Notes: generated by a model from the letters alone, not told the origin. Numbered from the stretch's first letter, positions 6,645-14,494 are shown. The stretch: 14,724 bases of DNA from an uncultured Eubacteriales bacterium (GCA_900313545.1 OMRS01000023.1:1-14724), one strand, 5' to 3'. Translations and numbers: made by a program.

Positions 6645-8552
6645 TTACTGTGCCACATATCTTTCCCAGAGGATATGGGTGACGGTGCCGTTGTCCTCAT
6701 TCAGGAAATAGGCGAGCTCGATAAAGATGGTTTCCTTGGTGTCCGCGGGACAGTAGTAATGAATGGCATAGTTCCCGTCATCATCCTTCCGGTATACGCC
6801 GAACTTCTTGCCTGCCGAATCCTGGTTGTACAACAGGCGACTGCCGTTGTCATCCAGTGCAGGATGTCCCAGATCCATGAATTTCTCGATAACGGAAGAT
6901 GCACGCATGCCGACCTTCGTGCCCCGGGGACCACTCATCCTGTCGTTTGCGGTATCCAGAAGGTACAGTACGGCACTGCCGTTTTTCCCTTTCTCGCAAA
7001 AGCGTGCATATCCCCACCCGTAGACAGCCTCGTAGGACCGGACTCCCTTGTCGTACCACTTATCTTCAGGTAGCTCAACGTAGTCCGAAGGCTGTCCGTA
7101 GTTCTTGACAAAGGTTTCATAAGATGTCTTGAACAGGGAGAGGTTTTTGAAGCTGTCATTGGCAGGGTTGAACATCCGCTTCAGGTTTCCTTCCACCTGG
7201 TAAGTGACCTTCATCTCATAGCTGACCTTTCCGTTGTCCGCTACGGAGATGGCTCGAAGTGTCGAGGATCCGGTGGGCAGCTGGATAGGGCCTGTATACA
7301 GGGTCGAGTCTGTCGTTGCCTGCCGGCCGTCAAGGGTATAGTAAATGGCAACAATCCGGGCATTTTCCTTCTTGTCCTCACTTCCGGGCCGGAGCGTGAC
7401 CTTGGGCGCTTTTTTGTATTTTCCGGAGGCATAGTTGGATTTGGGAGCAGCCGGGGTTGGAATGATCACCGTATAGTTTGCAGTGACCTGTTCACTGGGC
7501 ATGCCATTGTCCGTAAAGCCGATGGCCTTGATGGTCAGTTTTCCCTCATCGACGTGAATGATGGTTCCTTCCTTGTATACGCTGCCTGTTTCCGACGGAT
7601 CCGAGCCGTCAGTGGTATAGTAGACCGTTTCTCCCTCCGGGATCAGGATGGTCACATCAATCTGTTCATTGTAGCGGCCCTCTGTAAGGCTGAATTTGGG
7701 CGGGCTGGGCGTATAGGTGCGCAGCATGATGTCAAATTCTTGCACCTCCAGGGTATTCTCCATGCCTGCTTTCATCAGCTGAAGGGATTCAGCGTTGTAT
7801 CCCAGGATCTGATAAATCCGGATCAGGTTCCGGTAGGCGCCGGGCTGGGTCGGGGCGATGTCATGAATCAGGGATTCATAGATTTCAATCGCCTTGTCAT
7901 ACTCCTTCAGTTCGGTATAGGCCTGCGCCTTGTAGCTCAGGGCATCCACATTCCTGGGATTGCGCTGGGTGACCACATCCAGCACCTCAATGGATTTGGA
8001 AAAGAATCCCTGATCCAGCAGCTTCTTGCCCAGGGTGATATAGGCGCCTGTGTCGGCGATGTCCCACCTCCACTCCGCCATGAGCTGCTGCCCGTCCTCG
8101 GTTCCAAAGAGCATGTAGACACCGGTGGAAATCACGACAGCCAGCAGCACGAAGATTACCGCCAGCACCTGCTTGAGGCGCTTGTGGGATTTTTTATAGA
8201 TCGGCGGGTCCTTGATGGCAGGGGCCGCATCCACTTTCTTGGTATAGCGCTTTTCCGGCATCCGGACGCGTCTGCCGGAGATGTTTTCCTCCCTCATCGG
8301 CCAGGGGTTCTTCTCTTGCCGCATTGCGTCGGCTCCGGAGAAGCCTTTGCGCTCCCTGATCCGATCCAGTTCCGTCTGCTCGTTCCTGCGTTCGCCGTTG
8401 GGCCGGACCTGGCTGGCGATCCGGGGTTGGCGGATTTCTCTGAGAGGATCCGACTTCCGGGATCGCTTTCGGGAAAGCGGCGCTTTTTCGCCGCAGGACG
8501 GGCAGGCCTGCAGGCTGGATTCAAACACGCGTCCGCACTTGGGACAAATCAC
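6645..8552 (-). CDS. Membrane-anchored zinc-ribbon / TPR / chitobiase-C-terminal-like repeat protein
   Basis: A 635-aa multidomain protein of unknown function. The N-terminus is a short zinc ribbon (CPKC at 3-6, CPSC at 17-20), then a basic, probably disordered linker (24-125) and one membrane helix (about 127-149). Next come two to three TPR-like helix pairs (about 166-265). Two immunoglobulin-like repeats of the chitobiase/beta-hexosaminidase C-terminal type follow (about 283-363 and 368-457), marked by YYTTDGSDPSETGSVY and YYTLDGRQATTDSTLY. A unique C-terminal domain (about 460-635) ends with WERYVAQ. The zinc ribbon would face the cytoplasm and the TPR and beta domains the outside (inferred). 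The start is GTG at 8552, overlapping the upstream stop as GTGA, with GAAGGGA 10-16 bases before it. It is the last gene of the six-gene operon. The domain mix suggests a scaffold or cell-wall-associated sensor; no catalytic motif is visible. Confidence 0.85.
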   Translation of the reverse strand: MICPKCGRVFESSLQACPSCGEKAPLSRKRSRKSDPLREIRQPRIASQVRPNGERRNEQTELDRIRERKGFSGADAMRQEKNPWPMREENISGRRVRMPEKRYTKKVDAAPAIKDPPIYKKSHKRLKQVLAVIFVLLAVVISTGVYMLFGTEDGQQLMAEWRWDIADTGAYITLGKKLLDQGFFSKSIEVLDVVTQRNPRNVDALSYKAQAYTELKEYDKAIEIYESLIHDIAPTQPGAYRNLIRIYQILGYNAESLQLMKAGMENTLEVQEFDIMLRTYTPSPPKFSLTEGRYNEQIDVTILIPEGETVYYTTDGSDPSETGSVYKEGTIIHVDEGKLTIKAIGFTDNGMPSEQVTANYTVIIPTPAAPKSNYASGKYKKAPKVTLRPGSEDKKENARIVAIYYTLDGRQATTDSTLYTGPIQLPTGSSTLRAISVADNGKVSYEMKVTYQVEGNLKRMFNPANDSFKNLSLFKTSYETFVKNYGQPSDYVELPEDKWYDKGVRSYEAVYGWGYARFCEKGKNGSAVLYLLDTANDRMSGPRGTKVGMRASSVIEKFMDLGHPALDDNGSRLLYNQDSAGKKFGVYRKDDDGNYAIHYYCPADTKETIFIELAYFLNEDNGTVTHILWERYVAQ

Positions 8553-9400
8553 AGGACATCGTTCCCTTCGCGAAGTCTTCCCAGCGCCTCATAAGCGGGA
8601 TCTCCCGAAAACTCCCTTTCCGGCGGGCGCTCACCCCCGAGGGCCTCGATCGCATTGACGATTTCCACATAGTCAAGGTAACCGACATCGGGCTCCTGCG
8701 CCGCACGGACCAGTAAGGGAAGCGCCCTGTCATCCCCATACCTGCTCAGGTAGGATGCGTACAGCGCCCGCTGATCGCGGCAGTGGTCAAAGCGTTCCTG
8801 CAACAGGTCAAAAATCCTGTCATCCCCGATATAGGCAAAGTTGGACAGCACATCTGCGAACAGATCCCGACCGTTTTCCCCGGATGTTTCGAGGGCGGAG
8901 AGCACGGGGCCCACAACCACATCTCCCATGCTGCACAGTGCTTCTGCGTAAAGCTCCCCCCGGTCATCCCGCGGGTGCTCCGCGATATAGGACACATACT
9001 CGCCAAGCGGTTCCCGGCTCTCCAGCTCCGTCAGAAGGTTCACCGAAAGCATGTGCGCCTCCTCGCTCTGACCTGGATCGCGCAGGAGACGGAGCAGAGC
9101 CTCCTCAGAGGGGGGGCCCAGTTCGACAATCCGGTCAAGCAGCAGGCCCGGCACCGGGACCCGGTTTTCGATGTAGGCCGGAATCATCTCCACCAGGGCC
9201 TGCGCATCCATCATGGAATCAAAGTATTCTTTCGGGCTCCTCCCGCCCAGGAAACGGGCGGGTGTTCTCAGAAAAATGTCATATACCTCCGGAACCATTT
9301 CCTCCAGCAGATCCATATTCCCGTGATAGAGCGAGGCATTGTCCTTCATCCACTGTTTCAGAAACTTTTCAAATGCAGCATCAAAATTGATACAGATCAT
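8549..9400 (-). CDS. Uncharacterised all-helical protein, HEAT-like repeats (283 aa)
   Basis: I do not recognise a named family. The sequence is acidic, without signal peptide or membrane helix. From about residue 85 it is built of successive helix pairs with a HEAT-like rhythm: LLLDRIVELGPPSEEALLRLLRD, LGEYVSYIAEHP, ALCSMGDVVVGPVLSALE, FAYIGDDRIFDLLQE and LSRYGDDRALPLLVRAA. Each repeat tends to carry a G-D-x-x-x-x-x-L turn. Such solenoids bind proteins, so a scaffold or partner role is an inference. The ATG overlaps the hslO stop (ATGA) and AAGGGTGA lies 7 bases upstream; its own stop overlaps the next start (GTGA). This tight coupling to Hsp33 and to the membrane TPR protein suggests the three are made in fixed proportion. 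Confidence 0.8.
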   Translation of the reverse strand: MICINFDAAFEKFLKQWMKDNASLYHGNMDLLEEMVPEVYDIFLRTPARFLGGRSPKEYFDSMMDAQALVEMIPAYIENRVPVPGLLLDRIVELGPPSEEALLRLLRDPGQSEEAHMLSVNLLTELESREPLGEYVSYIAEHPRDDRGELYAEALCSMGDVVVGPVLSALETSGENGRDLFADVLSNFAYIGDDRIFDLLQERFDHCRDQRALYASYLSRYGDDRALPLLVRAAQEPDVGYLDYVEIVNAIEALGGERPPEREFSGDPAYEALGRLREGNDVL

Positions 9401-10290
9401 GAATTCTCACCCTTTGCTTCATCCAGAAGTTGTTCCAGATCCTCCTGCGTCAGCCGGTAGGCACGGCGGCAGAAATGGCAGGTCACTTCGCACCCGTGTT
9501 CCGTGCGGATCATATCCTCAATTTCATCTTTGCCCATCGCCAGGATTGCCTTTTCGATGGTCTCGAGGCTGCAGTCGCAGTGCAGTTCCAGGGGCTGTTC
9601 CTCCAGAATTTCCGGTTCCAGGCCCGCAAAACAGCGCTCTACGATTTCCTCAAGGGTCATTTCCGAGAGCAATTGGGAAATGGCTCCGAAGAGTTCCGCG
9701 CGGATTTCCAGGGCATCGATCAGGCTGTCCGGGCACTCCGGCATCGCCTGGATCAGGATTCCGCCCGATGCGATCACGTCCTCACCTACCAGCGTGCCCA
9801 GGGCGCACAGGGACGGGATCTGCTCGGATTCGAGATAATACATGGCGAAGTCTTCCGCAATCTCGCCGGAAACCAGCTTCACCTGCCCCACGTAGGGGTC
9901 CCCGAATCCATAGGAACGGATGACCTTCAGATTTCCTTCCCTTCCCACGAATCCGCCCACGTCCAGCTTTCCCTTCGCGGACAGGGGAAGTTCCGTTTCC
10001 GGATTCTCGCATGTGACCTTCACATGTCCGTTGGGTCCGGCCACCGCGCACAGGGGACTTCCCGGGCCGTTGCCGCTCAGGGTCACCGTGATGCGGTCCC
10101 CATCGCTCTTCAGATTTGCGCCCATGATGGACGCGCCCGCAATCAACCGGCCCAGCGCGGCACTGGCGGTGTTGCTGGCATGATGAATCTCCCTGGCCTG
10201 CCGGGCCATCCGGGTCACATCACACAGAAAAACCCGCGCTCCGCCTCCCATAAGGGTCAGGCGGAGCATACGGGAGGAAGGATGCTCCAT
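9397..10290 (-). CDS. hslO: Hsp33 redox-regulated chaperone
   Basis: Cytoplasmic holdase that is inactive when its four zinc-bound cysteines are reduced, and binds unfolding proteins after oxidative stress (hypochlorite, or peroxide plus heat). The 297 aa match the family length. The N-terminal domain carries GRLIAGASIMGANLK and later GGILIQAMPECPD; the C-terminal redox switch has the CxC pair CDC (C238, C240) and the CxxC pair CHFC (C271, C274), so the zinc centre is intact. An AAAGGA lies 8 bases before the ATG at 10290. The gene begins 4 bases after the methyltransferase stop and its stop overlaps the HEAT-like gene. No separate promoter is visible, so expression should follow the operon. 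Confidence 0.97.
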   Translation of the reverse strand: MEHPSSRMLRLTLMGGGARVFLCDVTRMARQAREIHHASNTASAALGRLIAGASIMGANLKSDGDRITVTLSGNGPGSPLCAVAGPNGHVKVTCENPETELPLSAKGKLDVGGFVGREGNLKVIRSYGFGDPYVGQVKLVSGEIAEDFAMYYLESEQIPSLCALGTLVGEDVIASGGILIQAMPECPDSLIDALEIRAELFGAISQLLSEMTLEEIVERCFAGLEPEILEEQPLELHCDCSLETIEKAILAMGKDEIEDMIRTEHGCEVTCHFCRRAYRLTQEDLEQLLDEAKGENS

Positions 10291-10294
10291 ATGT

Positions 10295-11041
10295 TCAGTC
10301 CTTTCTGCTCAGCCTGGCACTCAGGTGCAGCCGATCATCTCCGCTGCGCACCTGTGAAAACCATGCGGCGTCCTTTTCTTCAATCAAGTCAAATCCTGAC
10401 TGCGCGAGCCAGGAACGGATCTCCCGGATATCATGTGCGCGCTGGCGCTGTTCTTCGCGGAATCTCCGGTATCGTCCATCCTCTTCCCGAACGAAGAAGG
10501 TCATGTCCATGCTGATGATGCGGGAGTCCGGATTCATCCGGTTCTGCCACAGGTAGCACAGGCCGTCACGTTCCTCCCCATAGAAGGCATCTCCCTCCTG
10601 TTCAAGCTTTTCCCGGGTGGAAAAATCCATGATCAGCGCCCCGCCAGGGCGAAGGGCAGCTGAGGCGGCGCAGAAAAATTCCAAGACACTTTTCTGGTCC
10701 GTCAGGTAATTGAGCCCGTCACAGGTGCACAGCACCGCCTCCACTTTTCTGGGAAGAAGCAGCCGGCGCATGTCCTGGCGGACCAGGCTGCACTGCACCG
10801 CCTGGAGCCTGCACCGCTGCTCCGCAAGGCGCAGCATGGACGGGGAACTGTCCACGCCGGTCATCTGATACCCCCGCTGCGCCAGGCGCACCGTCAGGTT
10901 ACCTGTTCCGCAGGCGCATTCGCAGACCCTGCCCGAGCGGATGCCTGCATCCTGTAGCAGCATCGCGTACCTGTCCGCCCATGCATCATAGTCCACGTCA
11001 TCCATCAGGGAATCATATACCTCTGCAAAGCTCTCGTACAT
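10295..11041 (-). CDS. Class I SAM-dependent methyltransferase
   Basis: A 248-aa Rossmann-fold methyltransferase. Motif I is VCECACGTGN (39-48), a slightly unusual version with two extra cysteines. Motif II ends in the acidic residue D64 (GVDSS) that would hold the ribose of SAM. DMRRLLLPRKVEAVLCTCDGLNYL (about 90-113) is the adenine-binding and post-motif region, and LRPGGALIMDF follows. The N-terminus YESFAEVYDSLMDDVDYDAW is typical of small-molecule methyltransferases of this subgroup. The substrate cannot be read from the sequence. The ATG shares one base with the stop of the upstream membrane protein (TGATG). Homologues beside hslO are, as far as I recall, common in Clostridia, but the link is not explained. 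Confidence 0.88.
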   Translation of the reverse strand: MYESFAEVYDSLMDDVDYDAWADRYAMLLQDAGIRSGRVCECACGTGNLTVRLAQRGYQMTGVDSSPSMLRLAEQRCRLQAVQCSLVRQDMRRLLLPRKVEAVLCTCDGLNYLTDQKSVLEFFCAASAALRPGGALIMDFSTREKLEQEGDAFYGEERDGLCYLWQNRMNPDSRIISMDMTFFVREEDGRYRRFREEQRQRAHDIREIRSWLAQSGFDLIEEKDAAWFSQVRSGDDRLHLSARLSRKD

Positions 11042-11976
11042 CAGAACAGGTCTCCTTCATCCCCGGAGAGATCCTCGTCCGGTTCCTCCTCCTTTGCGGC
11101 TGCGGGACGCAGTCCCGCGTTGACCTCTGCTCCCTTGATTCTGGGATTGAGGAAGCGGTCGAAGACCGCATTGGCAAAGGATGCATAGATGAGCCGCGCC
11201 AGGGAAAAGCCGAAGAGCATGTAGTATAGAATCACCGCCAGAATCATGATGCCGTTTCCCATCAGGAACCCCGCTGCAAAGATGAGCACAGGAATGGCGG
11301 TCAGCAGACGGGAAAGCACCATCTGCGGAAGGGAGGCGGCGCTCATGAGCAGGGCGTTCTTGAGGATGTTCCGGTAGCTGAGCTCATAGCCGATGATCAT
11401 GGGATAGATGAGGGGCATCATGAGGCAGAAGACCAGCACCGCCATGGCCACAAAGACCAGGGGCACCAGCAGGACCGGATTGGATTTGGACATGCCGCTG
11501 TAAAAGCGGAACGCCGTGTAGGCCAGCACCGGCACCACCGATGTGATGGCTGAGGTCAGAAGCCCCTTCTTCCAGTTGGATTTGAAGGCATCCTTGAAAT
11601 CAGAAAACAGGAAGGCATGCTGATCCTTGGCCCAGCTGCGCATGATATACGCCGAGCCTGCGGAGGACGGTCCGGTGATGAGGATGCAGGGAACCAGACC
11701 CAGAAACCACATCATGATCAGGCCACTGACCATTTCTGAAGCTTCCGCTTCCTGACCTGCCGTGATTTCTAGGCTCTGCAGCGAGGCCAGGTTGATAAAG
11801 GTCCACAGCAGGAAGGGCAGCCAGAAGATCAGCTGAAGCAGGTTCACCTTGATCAGGTCAAAGACATGGTCCTTGAAAACACGGAAGAACAGACCCACGC
11901 GGGTTTTGGGCTGGTCCATCTCTGTATAGTCCCGCTTGCCGGCCTTTCCATAATAATAACGGTCAAACAGTCCCAT
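11041..11976 (-). CDS. YesL/DUF624 family integral membrane protein
   Basis: A polytopic membrane protein of 311 aa with about six hydrophobic segments: about 42-62 (VNLLQLIFWLPFLLWTFI), 82-103, two in the middle, and a long hydrophobic pair near 230-275. The N-terminus GLFDRYYYGKAGKRDYTEMD followed by TRVGLFF is the conserved entry of this DUF624 subgroup; the C-terminus is a short acidic cytosolic tail (EEEPDEDLSGDEGDLF). YesL relatives often sit with carbohydrate uptake genes, but here the neighbours do not support that, so the function is unknown. I start at 11976 (MGLF) rather than the in-frame ATG 14 codons earlier, because a GGGAGG lies 6 bases upstream and conservation begins there. 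The gene overlaps the amidohydrolase end by 14 bases and the methyltransferase start by one. Confidence 0.87.
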   Translation of the reverse strand: MGLFDRYYYGKAGKRDYTEMDQPKTRVGLFFRVFKDHVFDLIKVNLLQLIFWLPFLLWTFINLASLQSLEITAGQEAEASEMVSGLIMMWFLGLVPCILITGPSSAGSAYIMRSWAKDQHAFLFSDFKDAFKSNWKKGLLTSAITSVVPVLAYTAFRFYSGMSKSNPVLLVPLVFVAMAVLVFCLMMPLIYPMIIGYELSYRNILKNALLMSAASLPQMVLSRLLTAIPVLIFAAGFLMGNGIMILAVILYYMLFGFSLARLIYASFANAVFDRFLNPRIKGAEVNAGLRPAAAKEEEPDEDLSGDEGDLF

Positions 11977-13126
11977 GTGAATCCTCCCTGAAACCAACCA
12001 TTCCGGCATAGTAGGCAAGAGCCGGAATCAGCGCATGTTCATCAAATCCGAATTCCCTTGCATGCAGGGATGCCTGATGCGCATCATCCCGGCAGCCGGT
12101 AAAGATGAAGACACCCGGTACCTGCAGCTGGTAGCAGGAAAAATCCTCGGCGATCAGCAGAGGGTTGGCAGGGAGATATCTTTCCCCCATGACCGCGACA
12201 GCGCGCCGGGTTTCTTCCGGGTCATTGGTCGTGCAGGGGTAAAACACATACTTGCGCAATTCGCATTGTACGCCAAAGGCTTTTTCGATGCCGCGAAGAT
12301 CATTCTGGATACACTCCTCCAGACAGGCGAAGACTTCGTTGGAGAAAGTGCGGATGATCCCTTTCAGGTGGGCGTGATCCGCCAGAATGTTTCTCTGGAC
12401 ACCCGCCTCGCAGCGCCCGATGGTCAGCAGTGCAGGGACAGTGGGGTCCAGCGAGCGGGCCACAGTGGTCTGCAGCAGCACCAGCAGGTGGCCCATTGCC
12501 ATGATGGCGTCCCTGCCCAGGTGCGGGCTGGCACCGTGACTGGCCTTTCCGTCGATGAGAATGTCGATCTCACAGGTGAGGGCCATGATGGGGCCCTCCC
12601 GCACAGCCAGGTGTCCGATAGGCACAGAGGGCATCATGTGCATGCCGTAGATCGCCTGCACATCCGGATTTTTCAGCACTCCCTCGTCAATCATCCGCTG
12701 CGCGCCGCCTGTGGTTTCCTCGGCCGGCTGAAAGATCAGCACCACATCATCCCTGAGGGCGGAGCGCCGCGTGCTGATCCATTTTGCAAAAGCCAGCAGT
12801 GTGGCCATGTGTCCGTCGTGACCGCAGGCATGCATCCTGCCCGGATGGGTGGATCGAAACGGGCATCCCTCCGGTTCCTCCACCGGAAGTGCATCCATAT
12901 CCGAGCGGAAGGCAATCACCCGTCCGCTGCCGTCACCGCGAAAGACGGCCCGGATGCCTGTGCCCGCAAACACCTGGAGGTCATCCGGCTCCAGTGCGGA
13001 CAGATGCTCCCACAGATATGCATGGGTTTTGCGCTCTTCATTCCCCAGCTCCGGAATCTGGTGCAGATCCCTGCGAAAGCGAACAAGATCCTCAAAACAG
13101 GATTCCGCTTCAAACTCGTATTTCAT
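11963..13126 (-). CDS. M20D family metallo-amidohydrolase (possible N-acetyl-diaminopimelate deacetylase)
   Basis: Binuclear-metal hydrolase of the M20D/amidohydrolase group (hippurate, IAA-amino acid and N-acetyl-L,L-diaminopimelate hydrolases). It has 387 aa, full length. Metal and catalytic motifs: RSDMDALPVEE (74-84), HACGHDGHM with ligands C101 and H103, PAEE (E136 catalytic, E137 ligand), GMHM with H163, and LHAREFGFDE with H355. The lid domain carries KASHGASPH near 194-202. There is no signal peptide, so it is cytoplasmic. It is the first gene of the six-gene operon and diverges from asd. Asd feeds the diaminopimelate pathway, whose acetylase branch ends in an M20D deacetylase, so that role fits the neighbourhood; but no dapD/dapH or aminotransferase gene lies here, and a general peptide or amide hydrolase is equally possible. 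The start is at 13126; the ribosome site is weak (ACGGGAT). Confidence 0.9.
   Translation of the reverse strand: MKYEFEAESCFEDLVRFRRDLHQIPELGNEERKTHAYLWEHLSALEPDDLQVFAGTGIRAVFRGDGSGRVIAFRSDMDALPVEEPEGCPFRSTHPGRMHACGHDGHMATLLAFAKWISTRRSALRDDVVLIFQPAEETTGGAQRMIDEGVLKNPDVQAIYGMHMMPSVPIGHLAVREGPIMALTCEIDILIDGKASHGASPHLGRDAIMAMGHLLVLLQTTVARSLDPTVPALLTIGRCEAGVQRNILADHAHLKGIIRTFSNEVFACLEECIQNDLRGIEKAFGVQCELRKYVFYPCTTNDPEETRRAVAVMGERYLPANPLLIAEDFSCYQLQVPGVFIFTGCRDDAHQASLHAREFGFDEHALIPALAYYAGMVGFREDSHGTV
11983..11988 (-). promoter_or_regulatory. Ribosome binding site of the YesL-like gene
   Basis: GGGAGG on the minus strand, 6 bases before the ATG at 11976-11974 and inside the 3' end of the amidohydrolase gene. 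It decides the shorter start over the upstream ATG at 12018. Confidence 0.8.
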
Positions 13127-13162
13127 ATAATCCCGTCTTTTCTTTCTCTAGATTTTTCAGGG

Positions 13163-13191
13163 ATTGTATCACACCGCTTCATGCGGGTCAA
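13163..13191 (-). promoter_or_regulatory. Promoter of the six-gene minus-strand operon
   Basis: Minus strand: -35 TTGACC (13186-13191), 17-bp spacer (13169-13185) and -10 TACAAT (13163-13168). The predicted start near 13156 gives a 5' leader of about 30 nt before the M20D gene. It is the only good promoter found for the six genes down to 6645. Confidence 0.82.
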
Positions 13192-13199
13192 CAATTGAC
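13187..13199. repeat. Inverted repeat joining the two divergent -35 boxes
   Basis: GTCAA-CAA-TTGAC: a 5-bp perfect inverted repeat with a 3-bp centre. Each arm is most of a -35 box, one for each direction. The symmetry follows partly from both boxes matching the TTGAC consensus; the unusual part is the 3-bp distance. Confidence 0.7.
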
Positions 13200-13223
13200 G
13201 GGGAAGGTCTGCAATGCTATAAT
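13195..13223 (+). promoter_or_regulatory. Promoter of asd
   Basis: -35 TTGACG (13195-13200), 17-bp spacer and perfect -10 TATAAT (13218-13223), with TGC just before the -10 making it an extended type. The predicted start is near 13230, giving a leader of about 42 nt. This is the best promoter in the window and suggests high basal expression. Confidence 0.88.
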
Positions 13224-13250
13224 GCCGCAAAATTCTGCCCGACTCAACAT

Positions 13251-13263
13251 CAACAAGGAGTTG
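13251..13263 (+). promoter_or_regulatory. Ribosome binding site of asd, in a small hairpin loop
   Basis: AAGGAG (13255-13260) lies 11 bases before the ATG at 13272 and is framed by CAAC and GTTG, which could form a weak 4-bp stem with AAGGA in the loop. It fixes the start at 13272 rather than at the in-frame ATG-like position far upstream (13164), which lies before the promoter. Confidence 0.7.
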
Positions 13264-13271
13264 TCATCAAT

Positions 13272-14357
13272 ATGGAAAGAAAATGGAAAGTCGCCATCGT
13301 CGGAGCTACCGGCATGGTCGGTCAGCGCTTTATTACCCTGCTTGAGAATCATCCGTGGTTTGAAATTGCCGCCCTTGCCGCCAGCGGCCGCAGCGCAGGA
13401 AAAACCTATGCAGAGGCTGTCGGTGCGCGCTGGTTTTTTCCGACCCCGATCCCGAAAGCTGTTGCGTCCATGACGGTACTGGATGCATCCGATGTTCAGG
13501 CTGTCACCTCAAATGTGGACTTTGTATTCTGCGCGGTCAATATGAAAAAGGAAGAAATCCGCGCGATGGAGGAGGCCTATGCCCGTTGTGAGACGCCCGT
13601 GGTCTCCAACAATTCCGCCAACCGTGCCACTCCGGATGTTCCTATGGTCATTCCGGAGCTCAATCCTCAGCACACTGAGATCATTGCTGCCCAGCGCAGG
13701 CGCCTGGGCACCCGGACCGGCTTTATCGCCGTCAAACCCAACTGCTCCATCCAGTCCTATGTTCCCGCACTGACCGCGCTTCTGGACCTTGAACCCCGGC
13801 GCGTGGTGGTCTCCACCTATCAGGCCATCTCCGGCGCCGGAAAGACCTTTGAGACCTGGCCGGAGATGCTGGACAATGTGATCCCCTACATCGGCGGTGA
13901 AGAGGAAAAGAGCGAACAGGAGCCCCACAAGATCTGGGGACACATTGAAGGCGATGCCATTGTCCCCTCTGAGCTTCCCGTGATCAGCGCCCACTGCATC
14001 CGTGTACCGGTCTCCGACGGTCACCTTTCCAGCTGCTGGGTCTCCTTTGACAGGAAGATCTCCGCGGAGGAGATTATTCACCGCTGGCAGACCTTTGAGG
14101 GTCTTCCCCAGACCCTGAACCTTCCCAGTGCCCCCCATCCCTTCATGCAGTATTTTGACGACCCTGCCCGCCCCCAGACCCGTCTGGACCGGGATTTCGG
14201 AAACGGCATGGGTATCTCCCTCGGACGGCTTCGCACAGATTCCCTCTTTGACTGGCGTTTCGTCGGCCTGGCGCACAATACCCTTCGGGGCGCGGCAGGC
14301 GGTGCGGTCCTGATTGCCGAGCTTCTCTGCAAACAGGGCTATATTCCCTACAAGTAA
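13272..14357 (+). CDS. asd: Aspartate-semialdehyde dehydrogenase, archaeal/fungal type
   Basis: Reduces L-aspartyl phosphate with NADPH to aspartate semialdehyde, the branch point to diaminopimelate/lysine and to threonine and methionine. It has 361 aa. The NADP-binding loop is GATGMVGQR (11-19), the catalytic cysteine C158 is in KPNCSIQSY, and the acid-base H251 is in RVPVSDGH. The insertion with SGAGKTFETWPEMLDNVIPYIGG (187-209) and EEEKSEQEPHKIWG (210-223) marks the archaeal/fungal-like branch, which many Clostridia use in place of the Gram-negative type. The start is set by the AAGGAG and by the promoter lying inside the longer ORF. It is transcribed alone: a hairpin terminator follows 18 bases after the stop. 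Whole and apparently functional. Confidence 0.97.
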   Translation: MERKWKVAIVGATGMVGQRFITLLENHPWFEIAALAASGRSAGKTYAEAVGARWFFPTPIPKAVASMTVLDASDVQAVTSNVDFVFCAVNMKKEEIRAMEEAYARCETPVVSNNSANRATPDVPMVIPELNPQHTEIIAAQRRRLGTRTGFIAVKPNCSIQSYVPALTALLDLEPRRVVVSTYQAISGAGKTFETWPEMLDNVIPYIGGEEEKSEQEPHKIWGHIEGDAIVPSELPVISAHCIRVPVSDGHLSSCWVSFDRKISAEEIIHRWQTFEGLPQTLNLPSAPHPFMQYFDDPARPQTRLDRDFGNGMGISLGRLRTDSLFDWRFVGLAHNTLRGAAGGAVLIAELLCKQGYIPYK

Positions 14358-14375
14358 ACAACATCCGTTTGTCTT

Positions 14376-14416
14376 CAGGCAGTGAAGTGTACGGCTTCGC
14401 TGCCTGTCTGTATTTC
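14376..14416 (+). terminator. Hairpin terminator after asd
   Basis: A 12-bp stem, CAGGCAGTGAAG (14376-14387) with CTTCGCTGCCTG (14395-14406), containing one G-U pair and a 7-base loop. The following tract TCTGTATTTC is only moderately T-rich, so termination may be incomplete. Confidence 0.7.
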
Positions 14417-14448
14417 GGAGGTTTCCTGCGGACAGAGCATGCAGGTCC

Positions 14449-14494
14449 AGCTGACATCCCGGGGTACATGTGAAATCACGCTGACATGTCAGCT
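14449..14494. repeat. Nested palindromes with two alternative pairings
   Basis: AGCTGACAT (14449-14457) is a perfect 9-base complement of ATGTCAGCT (14486-14494). The right arm also belongs to a 14-bp perfect palindrome GCTGACATGTCAGC (14480-14493), which can fold on itself. The two pairings exclude each other in RNA; in DNA the palindrome could be a dimeric regulator site. Confidence 0.5.

Noticed and set aside
7554..8594. 346-codon plus-strand ORF
   Set aside because: Antisense to the zinc-ribbon/TPR gene; no start signal and no domain.
11977..12018. Longer N-terminus for the YesL-like protein
   Set aside because: The upstream ATG has no good ribosome binding site and lies in the M20D coding end; the GGGAGG points to 11976.
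12035..13198. 387-codon plus-strand ORF
   Set aside because: Antisense to the M20D gene, whose metal ligands are all present on the minus strand.
13164..13271. Longer N-terminus for Asd
   Set aside because: The extra 36 codons contain the asd promoter and follow no ribosome site; family homology starts at MERKWKVAIVGATG.
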